Shown here in pieces: positions 1 through 11,149 of a stretch of 64,000 bases of DNA. The stretch is taken from NCBI GenBank assembly GCA_050084985.1, contig JBITNC010000001.1, forward strand, positions 156,922,001 through 156,986,000, written 5' to 3'. Below the pieces are notes generated by a model that was not told the DNA's origin, made no database searches, and was given only the letters and a program-made list of their open reading frames with translations. Every line of letters starts with the position of its first letter. The first letter of the stretch is position 1. This DNA is from Nageia nagi. Lineage: Eukaryota > Pinophyta. The position numbers and the translations under genes are program-made.

Positions 1-460
1 AATAAGAAAGAAATAGGCATCACAACCAAAAACCTCAACATGAGAGATATTGGGTCTCTTTCCCATCCATGCCTCATACAAGGTTTTGCCTTCAACTAAT
101 TTTGTAGGGCATCTATTTAGCGTGTAGATCACATTGTTCATAGCTTCATCCCAAAAGAAGCTAGGAATATTTCCCAACATGCACCTTACCATTTCTTAAA
201 TGGTTCTATTCATCCCCATTATCTAATATTAACATCTTGGCTTTGAATTTAGGTTATTTTTCAACTAAGACTTCAAAATATTTGATCCTAACAAAGGTTT
301 GATCCCTGTGCTCGAGTAGCTAACCAAATGTTTTCCTACTAAAGTCATATAAGAAGGTCAATACATAAGATGCTCCCTTAATGAATTCATAAGTTGAAGA
401 TGTTGTGTTGCCCTTGTTTCCTTATCTTTCTCAAATTTATGCCTTTGGTGCCTATAATCC
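1..460 (-). pseudogene. Copia integrase remnant
   Basis: The reverse strand of about 1-200 reads in one frame as the C-terminal part of a Copia integrase. The visible motifs are FFWDEAMNNVIYTLNRCPTK, then GKTLYEAWMGKRPNISH, then VFGCDAY, a conserved stretch at the integrase end in plant Copia polyproteins. From about 240 to 460 the sequence aligns with 58680-58930 of the complete Copia element but is broken by stops and frameshifts, so the catalytic core is decayed. The enzyme would have inserted element cDNA into the genome. The copy is partial because of the window edge, and the left part has fewer breaks than the right. Confidence 0.8.
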
Positions 461-2689
461 AACACAAGGATTTGATTCTCCAAAATAAAGATTAAGCATA
501 CTTTGAAAGGTTAAATTATTTGCCTTTACCAACTTCCAATCTCATAGTCATCAAGCATTACATTGTTTCTAACAACTAATGCACCATTCTTGAGGCAGGT
601 TTCAAATAAATATAATTCAATCACTAAGGCATTTTGATTACAAGATTAGTAGCTATGCAAAAGCTTTTAAGCAAAACAAATGCCAAATTTAATATGCCAT
701 AAATTCAAAATTTACCAGCAATATCATGTCAACTTGACCATGTCACAACTAATGTTATCTTGAATATATAAAATAAGAAGTCAACTTCTCTATTTACAAA
801 GATAGAGAAGAAAAAGCCATAAAATGCCAACTTAACAATGCTACTAGTCAAGATGCAAATGACGGATGAAGATAGCACTAATCCATTAACATAGATTCAA
901 CTTCAATCAATACATAAATATTTTAGCATCTATTTATAATGGATAAAATTTCTAGTAATGGAAGTAAAGTGGCATAAAATTGTATGATAGGGTGAACCTT
1001 TTCAATTATGGAGGAGGGTGAACCATTCACTCCATCAAATTTTCAATTTAGTTAGGAATAAGACATAAACAAGTGCACTATCATAATTTAGCAAGAGTTT
1101 TTATCCAACCATGGATACAAGTAAAATTCACCAATGTGCATATTTTCATCACAATAGTTGTGATCAACATATGAAATTTATAAAGTTACCATCAACTACT
1201 CATTCTCATGAAGTATTCTAAACTTCAATAAATTGAGCTTTAAAACTATTACAATTTTGCACATAAAAAAGACTTATTATTTGCATAAAATGTTGGCATA
1301 ATAATTGTAAAACCAATTTCTACAAGTTTCAAACCAATACATGTTAAATTTGACCAAAGGTAATTAACAAGGCATGCTTAAATTGTTAAACAACATCAAA
1401 TGAGCAAAATCTCATCAAATATCGCATACATCTAACATAAAGTAGCATTTGGAAGGGTAATGTTGAGGTTGTTTTCATATGTAAAATTAGGCCTTCACCT
1501 AGATACTTGCAAGGTGGAGCCCAAGTTCTACAAATCCTCAACCAATTCACCTTGGTCACTAATATACTCTCACAAGGAGGAGTACTAGCTATTTTCCAAG
1601 GTTGTGATGTATGTTGGATCGACCAAATTATTATCTTGATTAGGTTTCAATTTATCCTTCTATATTATTAGGATAATACCTAAATGTATGTGTGAACATG
1701 TGGTATCACTACACACATGCCTATACACCTATATGGAGTTATATCTAGATCAATAAAGAACTTAAATTCAATTAAGCAGTATGAATTTTTCACCATTTAG
1801 ATCAATGGAATAAAAGGCTTCAATCTTCCTTGTCCTCCCCTTGTGGTTCCCCAAACAAGTCATGTTAGAAAATATATGTGCAAATGTGTTCATTTTAGGG
1901 GGTGCACTTTCAATGTTTATAATTCGCAACAATAAAAGAAAAGTCCTCAATATAGTGTAAAGTGCTTAAAAAATGATACATCATCCATAAAAGAAAGAAA
2001 ACTTAAGAGCCCAATGGGTTTTGTTACCAACCCTAAGATGACCCCCCTTTTTTTTACAATAATTATATATAAGTAATAAGAAAGGAGTCTCTCCCCCTTT
2101 TACCTAAAATTTTAGCAAAAAAATTACCTTTCATCAAAAATTTCCCTTATTGCAATTTTACCTTAGAAATGTTTTTGCTTTTAACACTAAGAAATAACTT
2201 TCCCCCTATTTTAACATAAAAATTGCCACATTTTTACCATAGTAAAAAAACATTAATTCCCTTTCAATATGAAAGGTTCTTACATTAAAAAAAAAACTTT
2301 GCAAATTTATTTTACCTTGCCCACTTTAATTATAGCAAAAAAATTTCTCTTCCCTATATTTAATAAAGTATATTTAAAGATAATCTCTCCCCTTTTTATT
2401 AAAAAAACAAAGGAGAAAAATAGGGCCCCTTAAACCATTATAATCCCCCCCCCCCCTTATGGTTAAAAAAAAATCCCTTCTTTGTTTTAATCATTCCCTC
2501 TTATGTAGAACAAATTTACCCCTTAAAAAGTATGTAAATAAAGAACTCCACCAAAATAAATGTCCCTTTTGAAAAAAATATAGCCCCATTTTGGTGTAAA
2601 AAAATGCTCCCCATGTGCTAGAAAAATATTCAAAACTACCATCCATTATAGTAACTCCCACTAATGAATAAAAAAAATTAATGTCCATC
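461..2689 (-). other. Copia gag/leader region, no readable gene
   Basis: This lies between the integrase relic and the primer site. I find no gag frame here, so the gag, zinc-knuckle and protease part seems deleted or too decayed to recognise. About 1485-1960 is the shared Copia leader block. About 2040-2660 is low-complexity sequence rich in runs of A, T and C, including 12 consecutive C at 2445-2456; the same kind of tract occupies 61200-61750 in the complete element. Short reverse-strand open frames here are by-products of low complexity. Confidence 0.6.
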
Positions 2690-2701
2690 ATAGTGATACC
2701 A
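2690..2701 (-). other. Primer-binding site of the left Copia element
   Basis: On the minus strand this reads TGGTATCACTAT, two bases inside the LTR end. Plant LTR elements commonly use initiator-Met tRNA, whose complement begins TGGTATCAGAGC, so this is a slightly decayed match in the correct position. Confidence 0.7.
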
Positions 2702-2703
2702 AA

Positions 2704-3157
2704 TGAAGGATTTAATCGTTAAAGAACAAAATCCTAATCTACTAAGATCACTTGAAAGATTTCTTAAACATCACACTCAAAGAATAAACACAATATCCAA
2801 TTTCACAAATTTGATACAAATATAAAATGGTTCCTCTCATGCAAGAGAGTACATCCACTAACTAAGACCTCTCTCATTCACAAAGATAACTCTCTTATAA
2901 GACCTCTTTCTTCCTCTCTTAAGACTAATCGTAGAGCATAACTTTGCTTCAAAATTGTGTGTATAAACAAGAAGGGAGGCCCTCTATTTATAGGGAAAAA
3001 TCCTCCCTTTAACCACCCTTTTACCCAAGGGTTATGTTAAGGTTACATAATATTTTATTCACTAAACACTTAAAGGTATATAGAGATACTTTAAGTGTTA
3101 AGTGGGTTCAATAGAAGGAGAGATTAATACACAATAATGCAATTATACATTTCAACA
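2704..3157 (-). repeat. 5' LTR of the left Copia element
   Basis: The 454-bp LTR begins TGTTGAAATG on the minus strand and ends in CA next to the primer site. It aligns over most of its length with the 500-bp LTRs at 55233-55732 and 63020-63519 and with the solo LTR at 31896-32396, but is clearly more diverged and shorter, so it belongs to a sister subfamily. A minus-strand TATA box (2984-2994) and a dyad (3065-3099) are conserved. Confidence 0.85.
2984..2994 (-). promoter_or_regulatory. TATA box in the left Copia LTR
   Basis: The minus strand reads CCTATAAATAG. The same motif sits at the same place in the three other Copia LTRs of the window, consistent with the element's RNA polymerase II promoter. 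Confidence 0.65.
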
Positions 3158-3162
3158 ATATA

Positions 3163-3967
3163 AGGGTAATGTGTTAGAAGACATAATATTAATTACTTTT
3201 CTTTTATTTATAAAATAAGCCTTAAATCATAATGGGCACCTTGGGAGTCATCAACAAAGGATTAGAATATGATGTATATAAAAGGAGGTGAGGGGTGTTC
3301 ATTTCACATATCTTGGAAATTTTATTATTTATCCTTCTTATAGAATTTATCTTGTAGCTGAATTTACATTTTTATTATGGAAAAACCCTACGAGAGATTA
3401 CTTATGTGGATGAAAACTTGTAAGACTCAACTTTGAGGATGAAAACCCTCTTAGCTAAGAAACCTAGGATAAAAACCTTAGAGTTTTATATGTGGTAAAC
3501 CTACCTAGGATTTATAGTTATGAATTTTGCTTCAATTATTGATGATTCTAGATTGCATGTTCATAAGCATTGAAGGGCTTAGGGCATAATTTGAACAACA
3601 TATTCAGTGTTTATGGTTTGGGGCACCAACCATCCACCTTTTGGAGCCATATTTAGGCATGTATGATGAAATAATTCTTTAGATGTGATCATCTACATTC
3701 AATTGCCAACTTGGAGACTATTTTATTTTATAATTTCTTATTAGTAAGGATATTTTAGGCTATCTATTGTTGATTCATTGCATTATATCTATTTCATTTC
3801 ATAATTCAATAAGAATGGCTTTGATTTCCCAAATATTATAGGATTTTGAATGATTTTTCTATAGTTATTATTAGATTAGAATTCTATCATTATAGAGATT
3901 TTTCTTGGAGAAATATTGAGTTTGCTACTAAGGTTTTGCAATATTTCAATTTTGGCACATTATAACA
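3163..3967 (+). repeat. 5' LTR (3' portion) of the OTU-bearing element
   Basis: This aligns with 8155-8921 of the 3' LTR: both have a cataatgggcacctt block, a TATA box, a run of 'gatgaaaaccctcttag'-like sequence and the same terminal 'cttggagaaatatt' block. The left part is missing because the Copia element inserted here. The end is near ataaca at 3967 and is followed by gtatcaaatttgtg, a degenerate primer site. Confidence 0.8.
3275..3285 (+). promoter_or_regulatory. TATA box in the 5' LTR of the OTU-bearing element
   Basis: TATATAAAAGG is at this site, with the matching CTATAAAAGG at 8261-8270 in the 3' LTR. Both are followed by aggtgagggg. Probable LTR promoter. Confidence 0.6.
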
Positions 3968-5714
3968 GTATCAAATTTGTGATCTTATGAGCTTGTGGAT
4001 AGATCAATTAGATAAAATATAGATCCAACAAATCCATTAATATTTTTCATCAATTAAGCCTTGTATTGAGTGGATCTGAATATTGAGTTAAGGTTCATAA
4101 TGAAAAATTTAGATATACAAGTACTCTAAGGGACCAAGTAGATCAAGAAAAGATCTAAGAGATCTAATCACATGCAAAATTGATCTATTAATTGGGAGAG
4201 TGATCTACCATATTTCACAAATCTCACTCCACCTTGGCTTTGAACATGGAAAAATTTGTAGATCAAATTTGTACAAGGTTAATTTTTACTTTATTATGGT
4301 GATTTGGCATTCATAGAGGTTGATATATCATTAAACATTATTGGTGGCAAAGTTTTGAGCATTTTGGGAACCCTTGTAAGAGTACATCCCATTTTTGTTA
4401 GATAATTTGCAATATTATGGGGATTTTTATGAAGAATATCAGCTTGTGAATATAAAAACCCCTTTTGGGATATTTATTTGGGATTATTTACCTCAAAATA
4501 CAACCTCATAAGGTTGATATCATAGTTGAAAAGGAGTTTTGAGATTAATATCTAGCATTCTTGATCATCTATTTCACTTTTGATAGCATTTGAGGTTGAG
4601 ATAATTGGACGCTCTATTATTGTGAGTGAAATTAATAACATTATTCTAGAGTTGGTTTACTTGGATGCCTATTTTTAGAGACTTAATTTTCCCCTTTGTA
4701 GCTTAACATCCTCCTTCCTTTGAGTCTATGCTATCTTCTAACTAAAAATGGTATATTTGTTCTCAATTTGAAGAGTTCAAGATATTTTTTACAAAGTCTA
4801 AGATCCTTTGAAAGTAGTGCATCAAATCAAAATCATCATTAACAAAATTTAGAGACTTTGTTGAGTTAACATATACAATTTAGGAGGTATTCCATACATG
4901 CAACAATTTGGAGTCATTTTGCCAACCATATATAAAAGGATTGTAGCATGTGAAGGCATTAAAAGACTAAATAATTATTAAAAAATTACAAATTTAGACT
5001 TGTGAAAGATTGTTAGAGACCCTTGGTAGATTTAACAATGATCTAACATTAATATTGGGGTTATTTTGCAATGTTTTGGGTAGGTTTGGCAGTTTTTATA
5101 ATAAATTTTTATGTTTAGTAGTGTTTGTACCGAAGCAAACAAGTGCAAGAAAATTAAAAGAGTTTTAGGACATAAATAAAAAGTGAAAATATTGATATTT
5201 TGATATGTGAACAATGTTAGTAATAGGGTTTTAGAAGTGCTTTAGCATTATGTTGGCTAATTTGCAATAACCATTTCTTTGCAGTGATAAGAAAATAAAC
5301 ATAGATTTGAATTTACAACTAACAAAAAATATGTTAATATATTTGGCCACATAGGCAGTGTAAAAAGTTGTAACATAGTGTTTGGTATTTGTAGTAGTGA
5401 AAAAAATAAATTGAATACAATATAAGAATATTGTAATAGCAAAGACAAAGGTAAGAAGAAATAGAATATATGAATTTTTTAGGCTAAAAATAGTTCCATA
5501 AAATGACCAACAAAATTTTCACTATAGTGAGACTTACTATAAGGGAACTACATATGGTCATGGGTGTGTAAATTCACATGCAAAAGAGAATGAAAATTCT
5601 TCACTACAAACACATCAGAGAGTAAGCTCAACTTTTGAAACATTCCAAAATGAAATCCAAAATCCAAAGGAGTAATTTCAACTCTTAAAGAATGGAATTT
5701 TAAAAATTGATACT
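3968..5714 (+). other. Untranslated leader of the OTU-bearing element
   Basis: AT-rich sequence with no coding similarity that I recognise on either strand. Minus-strand frames at 5032-5214 and 5257-5448 have no domain features and are probably chance. The first bases (gtatcaaatttgtgatctta) correspond to the region after the LTR in the PDS5-bearing element at 12951-12980, supporting a shared family. Confidence 0.55.
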
Positions 5715-5978
5715 TTGTATGGTAAGTATCAAAGAAAATTCATAGAATTCAAAAAGGTTTTGTTTTTTAGAAACTATTTAGAATTTCATGGAAAAATAGA
5801 TAAAAGCCTAAATATGAGAGGTTCCCCACCAAATTCCACATCTCATGAAGTCTCAAGAAATGAAGGTAATGCAACTTCTTCTCATAAACCTATGGAGAAT
5901 TTTAGAAGTAAAACAAGAGTTCCTAAATGTGCAAATAAAAATGAGATTGCAAAAGAAAAGCCTTGTTCAAAGAAATGA
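5715..5978 (+). pseudogene. Polar open frame upstream of the OTU domain, unrecognised
   Basis: An 87-codon plus-strand frame rich in Lys, Ser, Asn and Arg, with no membrane segment or motif. It lies 178 bp before the OTU-like frame, in the same element and strand. It could be the N-terminal low-complexity part of the same ancestral protein, joined through now-broken sequence, or a gag tail. I do not recognise it. Confidence 0.3.
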
Positions 5979-6156
5979 TAAGAGAAATACATAATAAAGA
6001 GATACTAAAGAGTTACAAGTTTAAGGACATCAACACAAAAGAAAAAATCAATTAAGGAAAGATAATTGTTTATTTAAATATCAAGAGATTTGGAACTTTA
6101 AACATGTATATGGAATTAATAAAGAAAATAAGAAATTTAAGGATTGTGATGATATC

Positions 6157-6633
6157 ATGGTTACAAAAATGATCGATGATGGAAATTATTTGTTTAAGGC
6201 CATTATTTTTGGAACTTATTTGCAAAAGAATGAATCATATACAAATGAAAGAACCTTGATAAATCTAGCTAATGATTTGAGAGAGAAGGCTGCAAATGAA
6301 TTATTAAAAAGAAGAGAAGAAATGGAATGGTTTGTAGAAGGTAATTTTGATGTTTACATTCAAAATATTAGATAATTATATGTATGGAGTGGAGAACCTG
6401 AAATACTTATATCCACACATGTCATTCAAATGCCCATAATAGTTTATGTATATTATGAAAAACATGATAAACTTCTAGTCATAGTGAAGTATGGATATGA
6501 AAATATTGGTAGAGTGTTGTATGAGTATGATGGAAGCCAATGTTATGATGTTTTATCTTTTCTACATATGGTTGAATCATTTGCAAACACTTATGAAGAA
6601 ACTATGCCATCAAATAAAGGAGACAAACTATAA
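6157..6633 (+). pseudogene. OTU-family cysteine peptidase domain, catalytically dead relic
   Basis: Two frames (6157-6375 and 6430-6633), separated by a stop and a short gap, together resemble one OTU (ovarian tumour) deubiquitinase-type domain. The first has MIDDGNYLFKAIIFGTY, the position of the family's DGNCLFRA catalytic-cysteine motif, and later FVEGNFDVYIQNIR. After the stop come WSGEPEI, a counterpart of the WGG-E-E motif, then MPIIVYVY and finally YDGSQCYDVL, where the family has its catalytic His (HYxxL). The catalytic Cys is Tyr (TGT/TGC to TAT) and the His position is Cys, so it cannot act as a peptidase. Family members remove ubiquitin. It is embedded in an LTR element with no gag-pol, so it was probably captured. 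OTU assignment is by motif order only. Confidence 0.65.
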
Positions 6634-8059
6634 AATTATGGAACCAAGTTAGTACTACATGCTCATGATCAAATGGATAGAATAAAAGATGAGGTGAGCT
6701 TTGGAGAAGCAACTAAAATAAATAAGGTTAATTTTGATTTAAATGGTAAAGATGTATTCACTTCATCTAGCTCTATCAATTTTTAGGATAGTGAAGATGA
6801 TGGTGTTACACATAGTGAAATGGTTGAAGAGAAGGTTGGTAATATTTTGATACATGAATAATTTGATGAAGGTCACAAAAAAGAAGGTAGCATTGAAATT
6901 ATTTGCTTTAGGTATGATACCAATATCTCTTTAATTCATAGCAGTCCAACTATTTATCATAGCATTAATAAGGAGAATAATGAGGTTTCTTCATCATATG
7001 AGTTGGAAAATTTGATTCCCATTCTCAAAGAATTATGAATTTTATTGTAAATAAGAAAATCATTCATTAAGGAATAAAAATAATGAACAATTGGTAACCA
7101 TATAGAGAATAATATTGGAGGTTCTTATTATAATAGTATGAAAATTACAAGGCTTGCAAAATGGTTTATTTTAACAATGTGATCCGTGAGCAATCCTTAG
7201 CGACTATTGATGTACTTATTAATGGTAAATTAGAAGCTATAATACTATTTTTGGGGGCTATGTTATAAGGACTAAAGGACCATATATCAAATGAAGTCTC
7301 AGATAGGAGAATGGAAATTATCATGGTAAATGGTAATAAACTTCAAAACATGAATAACATTGAGAAATAGTATGAAAAGAAATAAGTGGGGCTATCAATC
7401 CAATCATATGAGCACCATGATACAAAAAGGATGGATTGTTTATATAGTATGAATAATGAACAATATTTAAGAGGAGATCACTTGATTTTTCATGACACAA
7501 AAGGAGCTACAAAGATTGATAAATGGGCTTTACATAGAAATGAATTTCCCGTTATACCTAAACCCCCTAATATTACCAATTTTGGGATTATTTTTACATC
7601 TTTATCAATTTATTTGTTTTCTAATGGATATTCAATAATAAAATAGTCATATTTTCCATCTTTTAACATCCATTTGGGGAAGATATAGTCACAATAGTAA
7701 ATAGAGAATTGCCTACAAATTTTTTTGACCTATGGAATGATTATGATCTTCTTTTGCAAATAGTCCCTAATCTTGCATTTGAAAGGGCTAAAGGGAAAAT
7801 TGAATTTTATAACAATAATGGCTATGTCAAATCAAAAGTGGTATTGATGACAAACTTTGTAATGTATATTTGGAGGTTGGATGCATAAGATAGAAACCAA
7901 TGCGAGTTCCAATAAATTATTCTTGACTTGATACATTATTTGTAAAAAGGATGTTATGTTAGGCTATCATGGGACCCTAGTCCTATAAGTGAATATGTTT
8001 ATGGTTTGATTTAAGTTTGGTTTGAAATTGTATTCGATTACTTGAGGATAAGCAATATT
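6634..8059 (+). other. 3' interior of the OTU-bearing element, decayed coding sequence
   Basis: Acidic, Ser-rich coding-like stretches continue after the OTU domain to about 7040, in the same direction but with stops. The piece 7386-7646 (86 codons) and a stretch near 7670-7890 also look like former coding sequence. I recognise no domain. Confidence 0.4.
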
Positions 8060-8068
8060 AGGAAGGGG
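8060..8068 (+). other. Polypurine tract of the OTU-bearing element
   Basis: AGGAAGGGG lies immediately upstream of the 3' LTR, where plus-strand DNA synthesis would be primed in an LTR retrotransposon. It fixes the element as plus-strand. Confidence 0.65.
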
Positions 8069-8073
8069 TGTAT

Positions 8074-8921
8074 TGTAATATCCCTAATTTTCATGGTGTA
8101 TCTTATACATAAGTGTGATGTGAATGATTGGGTTTTGGTGTGTATCTAGGATTAGGTGTTAGAATACATAACATTAAGTATTTTTATTTTTTTTGTAAAT
8201 TAAGCCTTAAGTCATAATGGGCACCTTAGGAGTCATCAATGAAGGATTAGAACATGATGTCTATAAAAGGAGGTGAGGGGTATTTATTTGGTATATCTTG
8301 GATGGTTTATTATTTTTCCTTCTTATGGAATTTGGCTCATAGCTAAATTTACATTTCTATTATGGAAAAAACCCTATGAGAGATTAGTTTAGTGGAGGAA
8401 AACCTATAGGAGTCAGATTTAAAGAAGAAAACCCTCTTAGTTAAGAAACCTAGGATGAAAACCCTAGAGTTTTCTATGAGTTAAACTACCCAGGGTTTAT
8501 AGTTATGATTATTGATTCTAGATTGCATATTCAACCATTGGAGGGCTTAGGGAAAAAAATGAACAACACATTTAGTGTTTGCAGTTTAACTTTTGGATCC
8601 ATATTTGGGCATGTATTATGATATCATTCTTTATATTTGATTATCTACCTCCAACAACTAGCTTGGAGACTATTTTATTTTGTAAGTTTTCATCAATAAG
8701 GAGATTAAAAGCCATGTACTTCTGATTCATTAGATTATATCTATTTCATTTTAAAATTCAATAAGAATGACTTTTATTTCTTGAATATTGTGAGATTTTG
8801 AATGAATTTTATATTGTTATTATTAGATCAAAATTATATCATTATAGAATAGAAATATTTCTTGGAGAAATATTATGTTTGTTGTTAGGGTTTTGTAATA
8901 TTTAAAATTTGAAACATTACA
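8074..8921 (+). repeat. 3' LTR of the OTU-bearing element
   Basis: About 848 bp, starting TGTAATATCCC and ending ACATTACA, so the first and last six bases are inverted copies. It aligns with 3163-3967 from about 8155 on and has a TATA box at 8261-8270. Parts also resemble the LTR at 12036-12947 (cataatgggcacct, gatgaaaaccctcttag), showing a family link. The target duplication cannot be checked because the 5' end is outside the window. Confidence 0.8.
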
Positions 8922-8939
8922 TATGACCTAAATTACTAG

Positions 8940-9461
8940 CATGACAAAATGAAGTTAGGAAGGTAAGAGAGTAGGCAAGTTAGGGTTTATCACTACAAGG
9001 TGAACAACTCCATCATCATTTCCTATAATTTGGTCAAGGTATTAAGTAAATAACCCCACATTGTAGTATCAAGTTTTTTAGCATGTTATTTATAAAGAAT
9101 TTTGCTTCATTTAGATGCCCAACATGATCAAGAAGATCAATCATACTTGTATTGTATAATTTTATTAATTATGGATGTAATAAGCATTTATATATTGGCA
9201 ATAAATTGAGAAAATATAAGTAATTAAGGAGAGAAATGTGAAAGACCAATAAAGTTATGTTTTTATCACATAAACGATGAATGACTCCATCAATATTGTT
9301 TGCAAATTGGGAAATATATTAAGAAAATAAATCCATACTCTAGTAATGAAGTTATTTTAGATTATTATTTATAAAGTCTTTTCCTTTTTTTCAGACATTG
9401 AAGATAGCCAAGAAGATCAACCATACATGTATTGTGTAATTTCATTCCTTATGCATGTAAT
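8940..9461 (+). repeat. About 280-bp tandem repeat array, left part
   Basis: Two successive units are visible. For example, 'atcaatcatacttgtattg' near 9137 and 'atcaaccatacatgtattg' near 9417 are 280 bp apart, and both are preceded by matching 'ataaagtcttt...cttcattt' and 'gaatgactccatca' blocks. The array continues after the inserted LINE at 19364. No coding sense; it is satellite-like DNA. Confidence 0.75.
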
Positions 9462-9481
9462 AATCATTCATTTATTGGCAA
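9462..9481 (+). repeat. Left target-site duplication of the LINE
   Basis: aatcattcatttattggcaa; the right copy at 19364-19383 differs at one of 20 positions. The length is typical of L1-type target-primed insertion. Because the target is itself a tandem repeat, a coincidental match is possible but unlikely at this exact spacing from the poly(A). Confidence 0.75.
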
Positions 9482-9499
9482 GTTCAATAATAAGTTCTG

Positions 9500-10900
9500 A
9501 AAGGAGGCTTTGAAGCAAGTGAATAGGGTTGCCTTTGTTAAAGATCAAAATATTTACCCATTGCCTCTAGATCAATGGGATCCGCATTTCTCCCCCATCC
9601 TTCCTTTAAATATGTATTACAAAATTGCTCAACTCTTGCACAAGGAACTATCAACCATTTCCAATGAGGCCTAGGGCATTGAAAAAGGGTTAGTGAAATA
9701 CCTAAAGGTTTAAATTTTTTGTAGGTGGCATATAAAATACCTACCATCAAGTTCAAAAAACTATTTATGGAATATGGGATTATAAATATTGAAGCCACAT
9801 CCACTTTGATATGCAGATTCTTGGGACAACACATTCCTCCTCATAACCTTGAGGTATGGTATCATTAAAACTAGCATACACTAGGTGATTTCTCCATTAG
9901 ATATTATCCTCATGGTTATTTTCTATCTATGTTTGCATGTGAAGAAGAAAAAGGCCATATCTTCCAACAAGGAACCTAGTTCTATAAGAGCATTGACCTT
10001 TTCATGAAGTCATGACATACATGTTTCATATTCAAAGAAAAAATACCCACCTTTGCTCTTTGGGTTAGGATACATTTCTTCACAACTAAATATTGGAATG
10101 TTAGAGATATTGAATACATTGGAAATAACTTAATATCATACATTGGAGTTTCTAATAAAACCCAACCTTTCCTAACCTTCTCTTATGCCTAAGTTTAAAA
10201 TGGATCTCAGCTCCCCATTACCTACTCACCTAAAGTTTGAGGTAGATGATATAGAGTGTACTCTTATTTAAGATTATTAAAACCTATTTTTTAGATGCCA
10301 CATCTTCCAAGAGTATGGCCTTCTTTCCCATAGTTAACCTCTTACAATCTAAAACTCCTTGAAGGAGAATCCTCCTTAAAGTACAATGCCCATAACTACC
10401 CAAAATCTACAAAATAGATGAAAATTTGGTCCACCTTGAGTAATATAAAAGGCTCCAATTTCCTCCCAAAAACATCCATATAAGGATGAATTTAACCCAT
10501 CCCCTAACCCAAGCACTTTTAATAGATTCGACATTCTCCAATCTTTGTAAGATGAGATGATTGTGAATCCTGTCCTTATTTCATCTTGACTTGATCTAAT
10601 TAGTACCCTCTTAAGTCACTCAATTTAGTCCATAGCTACCCATGTTGATATGTCTCAATACCCACCCTTTAAGTAACCTTTATTGAACCTCTCCAACATT
10701 ATAAACCACTTCTTAGGTAGCTCAACTCCAACTGATCCTCATCTCCTAATTCATGATATATAAAATGTCCTTGCTTGATTCGGGTTTCCCTTCCATCCAA
10801 TCTACCATAGAGGAACATATTCAACACATTTTTTTAGTTGTTTATGCCTCCCACATAATCAAGAAAACTCTAAGCCTCTTCAAAGTGGAAAACTCTCAAG
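9500..10900 (+). pseudogene. LINE ORF1 (RNA-binding gag-like protein) relic
   Basis: Broken plus-strand coding sequence. About 9530-9650 reads KDQNIYPLPLDQWDP and a following Leu-rich stretch. About 10195-10310 reads DLSSPLPTHLKFEVDDIECT, then FRCHIFQEYG, which matches in layout the end of plant L1 ORF1 proteins, where a CCHC zinc knuckle follows. Only part of the knuckle is left. ORF1 proteins bind LINE RNA to form the transposition particle. Stops occur throughout. A 98-codon minus-strand frame over 9538-9834 is a shadow of this region. Boundaries are approximate. Confidence 0.55.
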
Positions 10901-11149
10901 GTTATAATAGAAAGGGGTGAAAATCCAATATAGAATGACTTCAACAGTTATCACAATATTTTATTAAAGATAGATCCTAAGCAATGTTAGAGCATATCCT
11001 TGACTCAAAAAATCTAAGGTGATAAATGAATTTGATCACATGGAATCTAAGGGATATCCATTACCCCTAACTATCAAAATGGTAAAATTCTTAGGCAACT
11101 CAAAACATTTCATAGTCCTTTTCATTTAGGAATCTAAAGTTGATGATAA

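Larger units (their letters stand above)
1..3157 (-). mobile_element. Copia LTR retrotransposon, 5' half, cut by the window edge
   Basis: This is a Ty1/Copia-type element read right to left. Its 5' LTR lies at 2704-3157, then come the tRNA primer site, a long untranslated leader and, at the window edge, integrase coding sequence. The block 1485-1960 matches the leader of the complete Copia element at 60649-61080, and the integrase piece matches 58217-58900, so the two are related copies. Everything downstream of integrase (RT, RNase H, 3' LTR) would lie left of base 1. It is inserted in the 5' LTR of the next element: the sequence right of 3157 resumes that LTR in mid-unit. The 5 bases after the LTR (atata, 3158-3162) are the likely target duplication, but the left copy is outside the window. 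Confidence 0.85.
3158..8921 (+). mobile_element. Non-autonomous LTR element carrying an OTU-like peptidase relic
   Basis: The element has a 3' LTR (8074-8921) preceded by a purine tract, and the 3' part of its 5' LTR at 3163-3967; the remainder of the 5' LTR lies left of the inserted Copia element, outside the window. The two LTR copies share long blocks, for example around 3205-3300 and 8190-8290. The interior is about 4.1 kb. It shows no gag, protease, RT, RNase H or integrase similarity that I can recognise, so mobilisation would need enzymes in trans, as in LARD or TR-GAG-like elements. The one recognisable domain is a decayed OTU-type cysteine peptidase at 6157-6633. LTR termini TGTAAT and ATTACA form a short inverted repeat. 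Confidence 0.75.

Noticed and set aside
2491-2691. 66-codon Phe/Trp-rich minus-strand frame
   Set aside because: Low-complexity Copia leader next to the primer site; no homologous frame noted in the related leader.
9538-9834. 98-codon minus-strand frame
   Set aside because: It lies opposite LINE ORF1-like text and has no domain.
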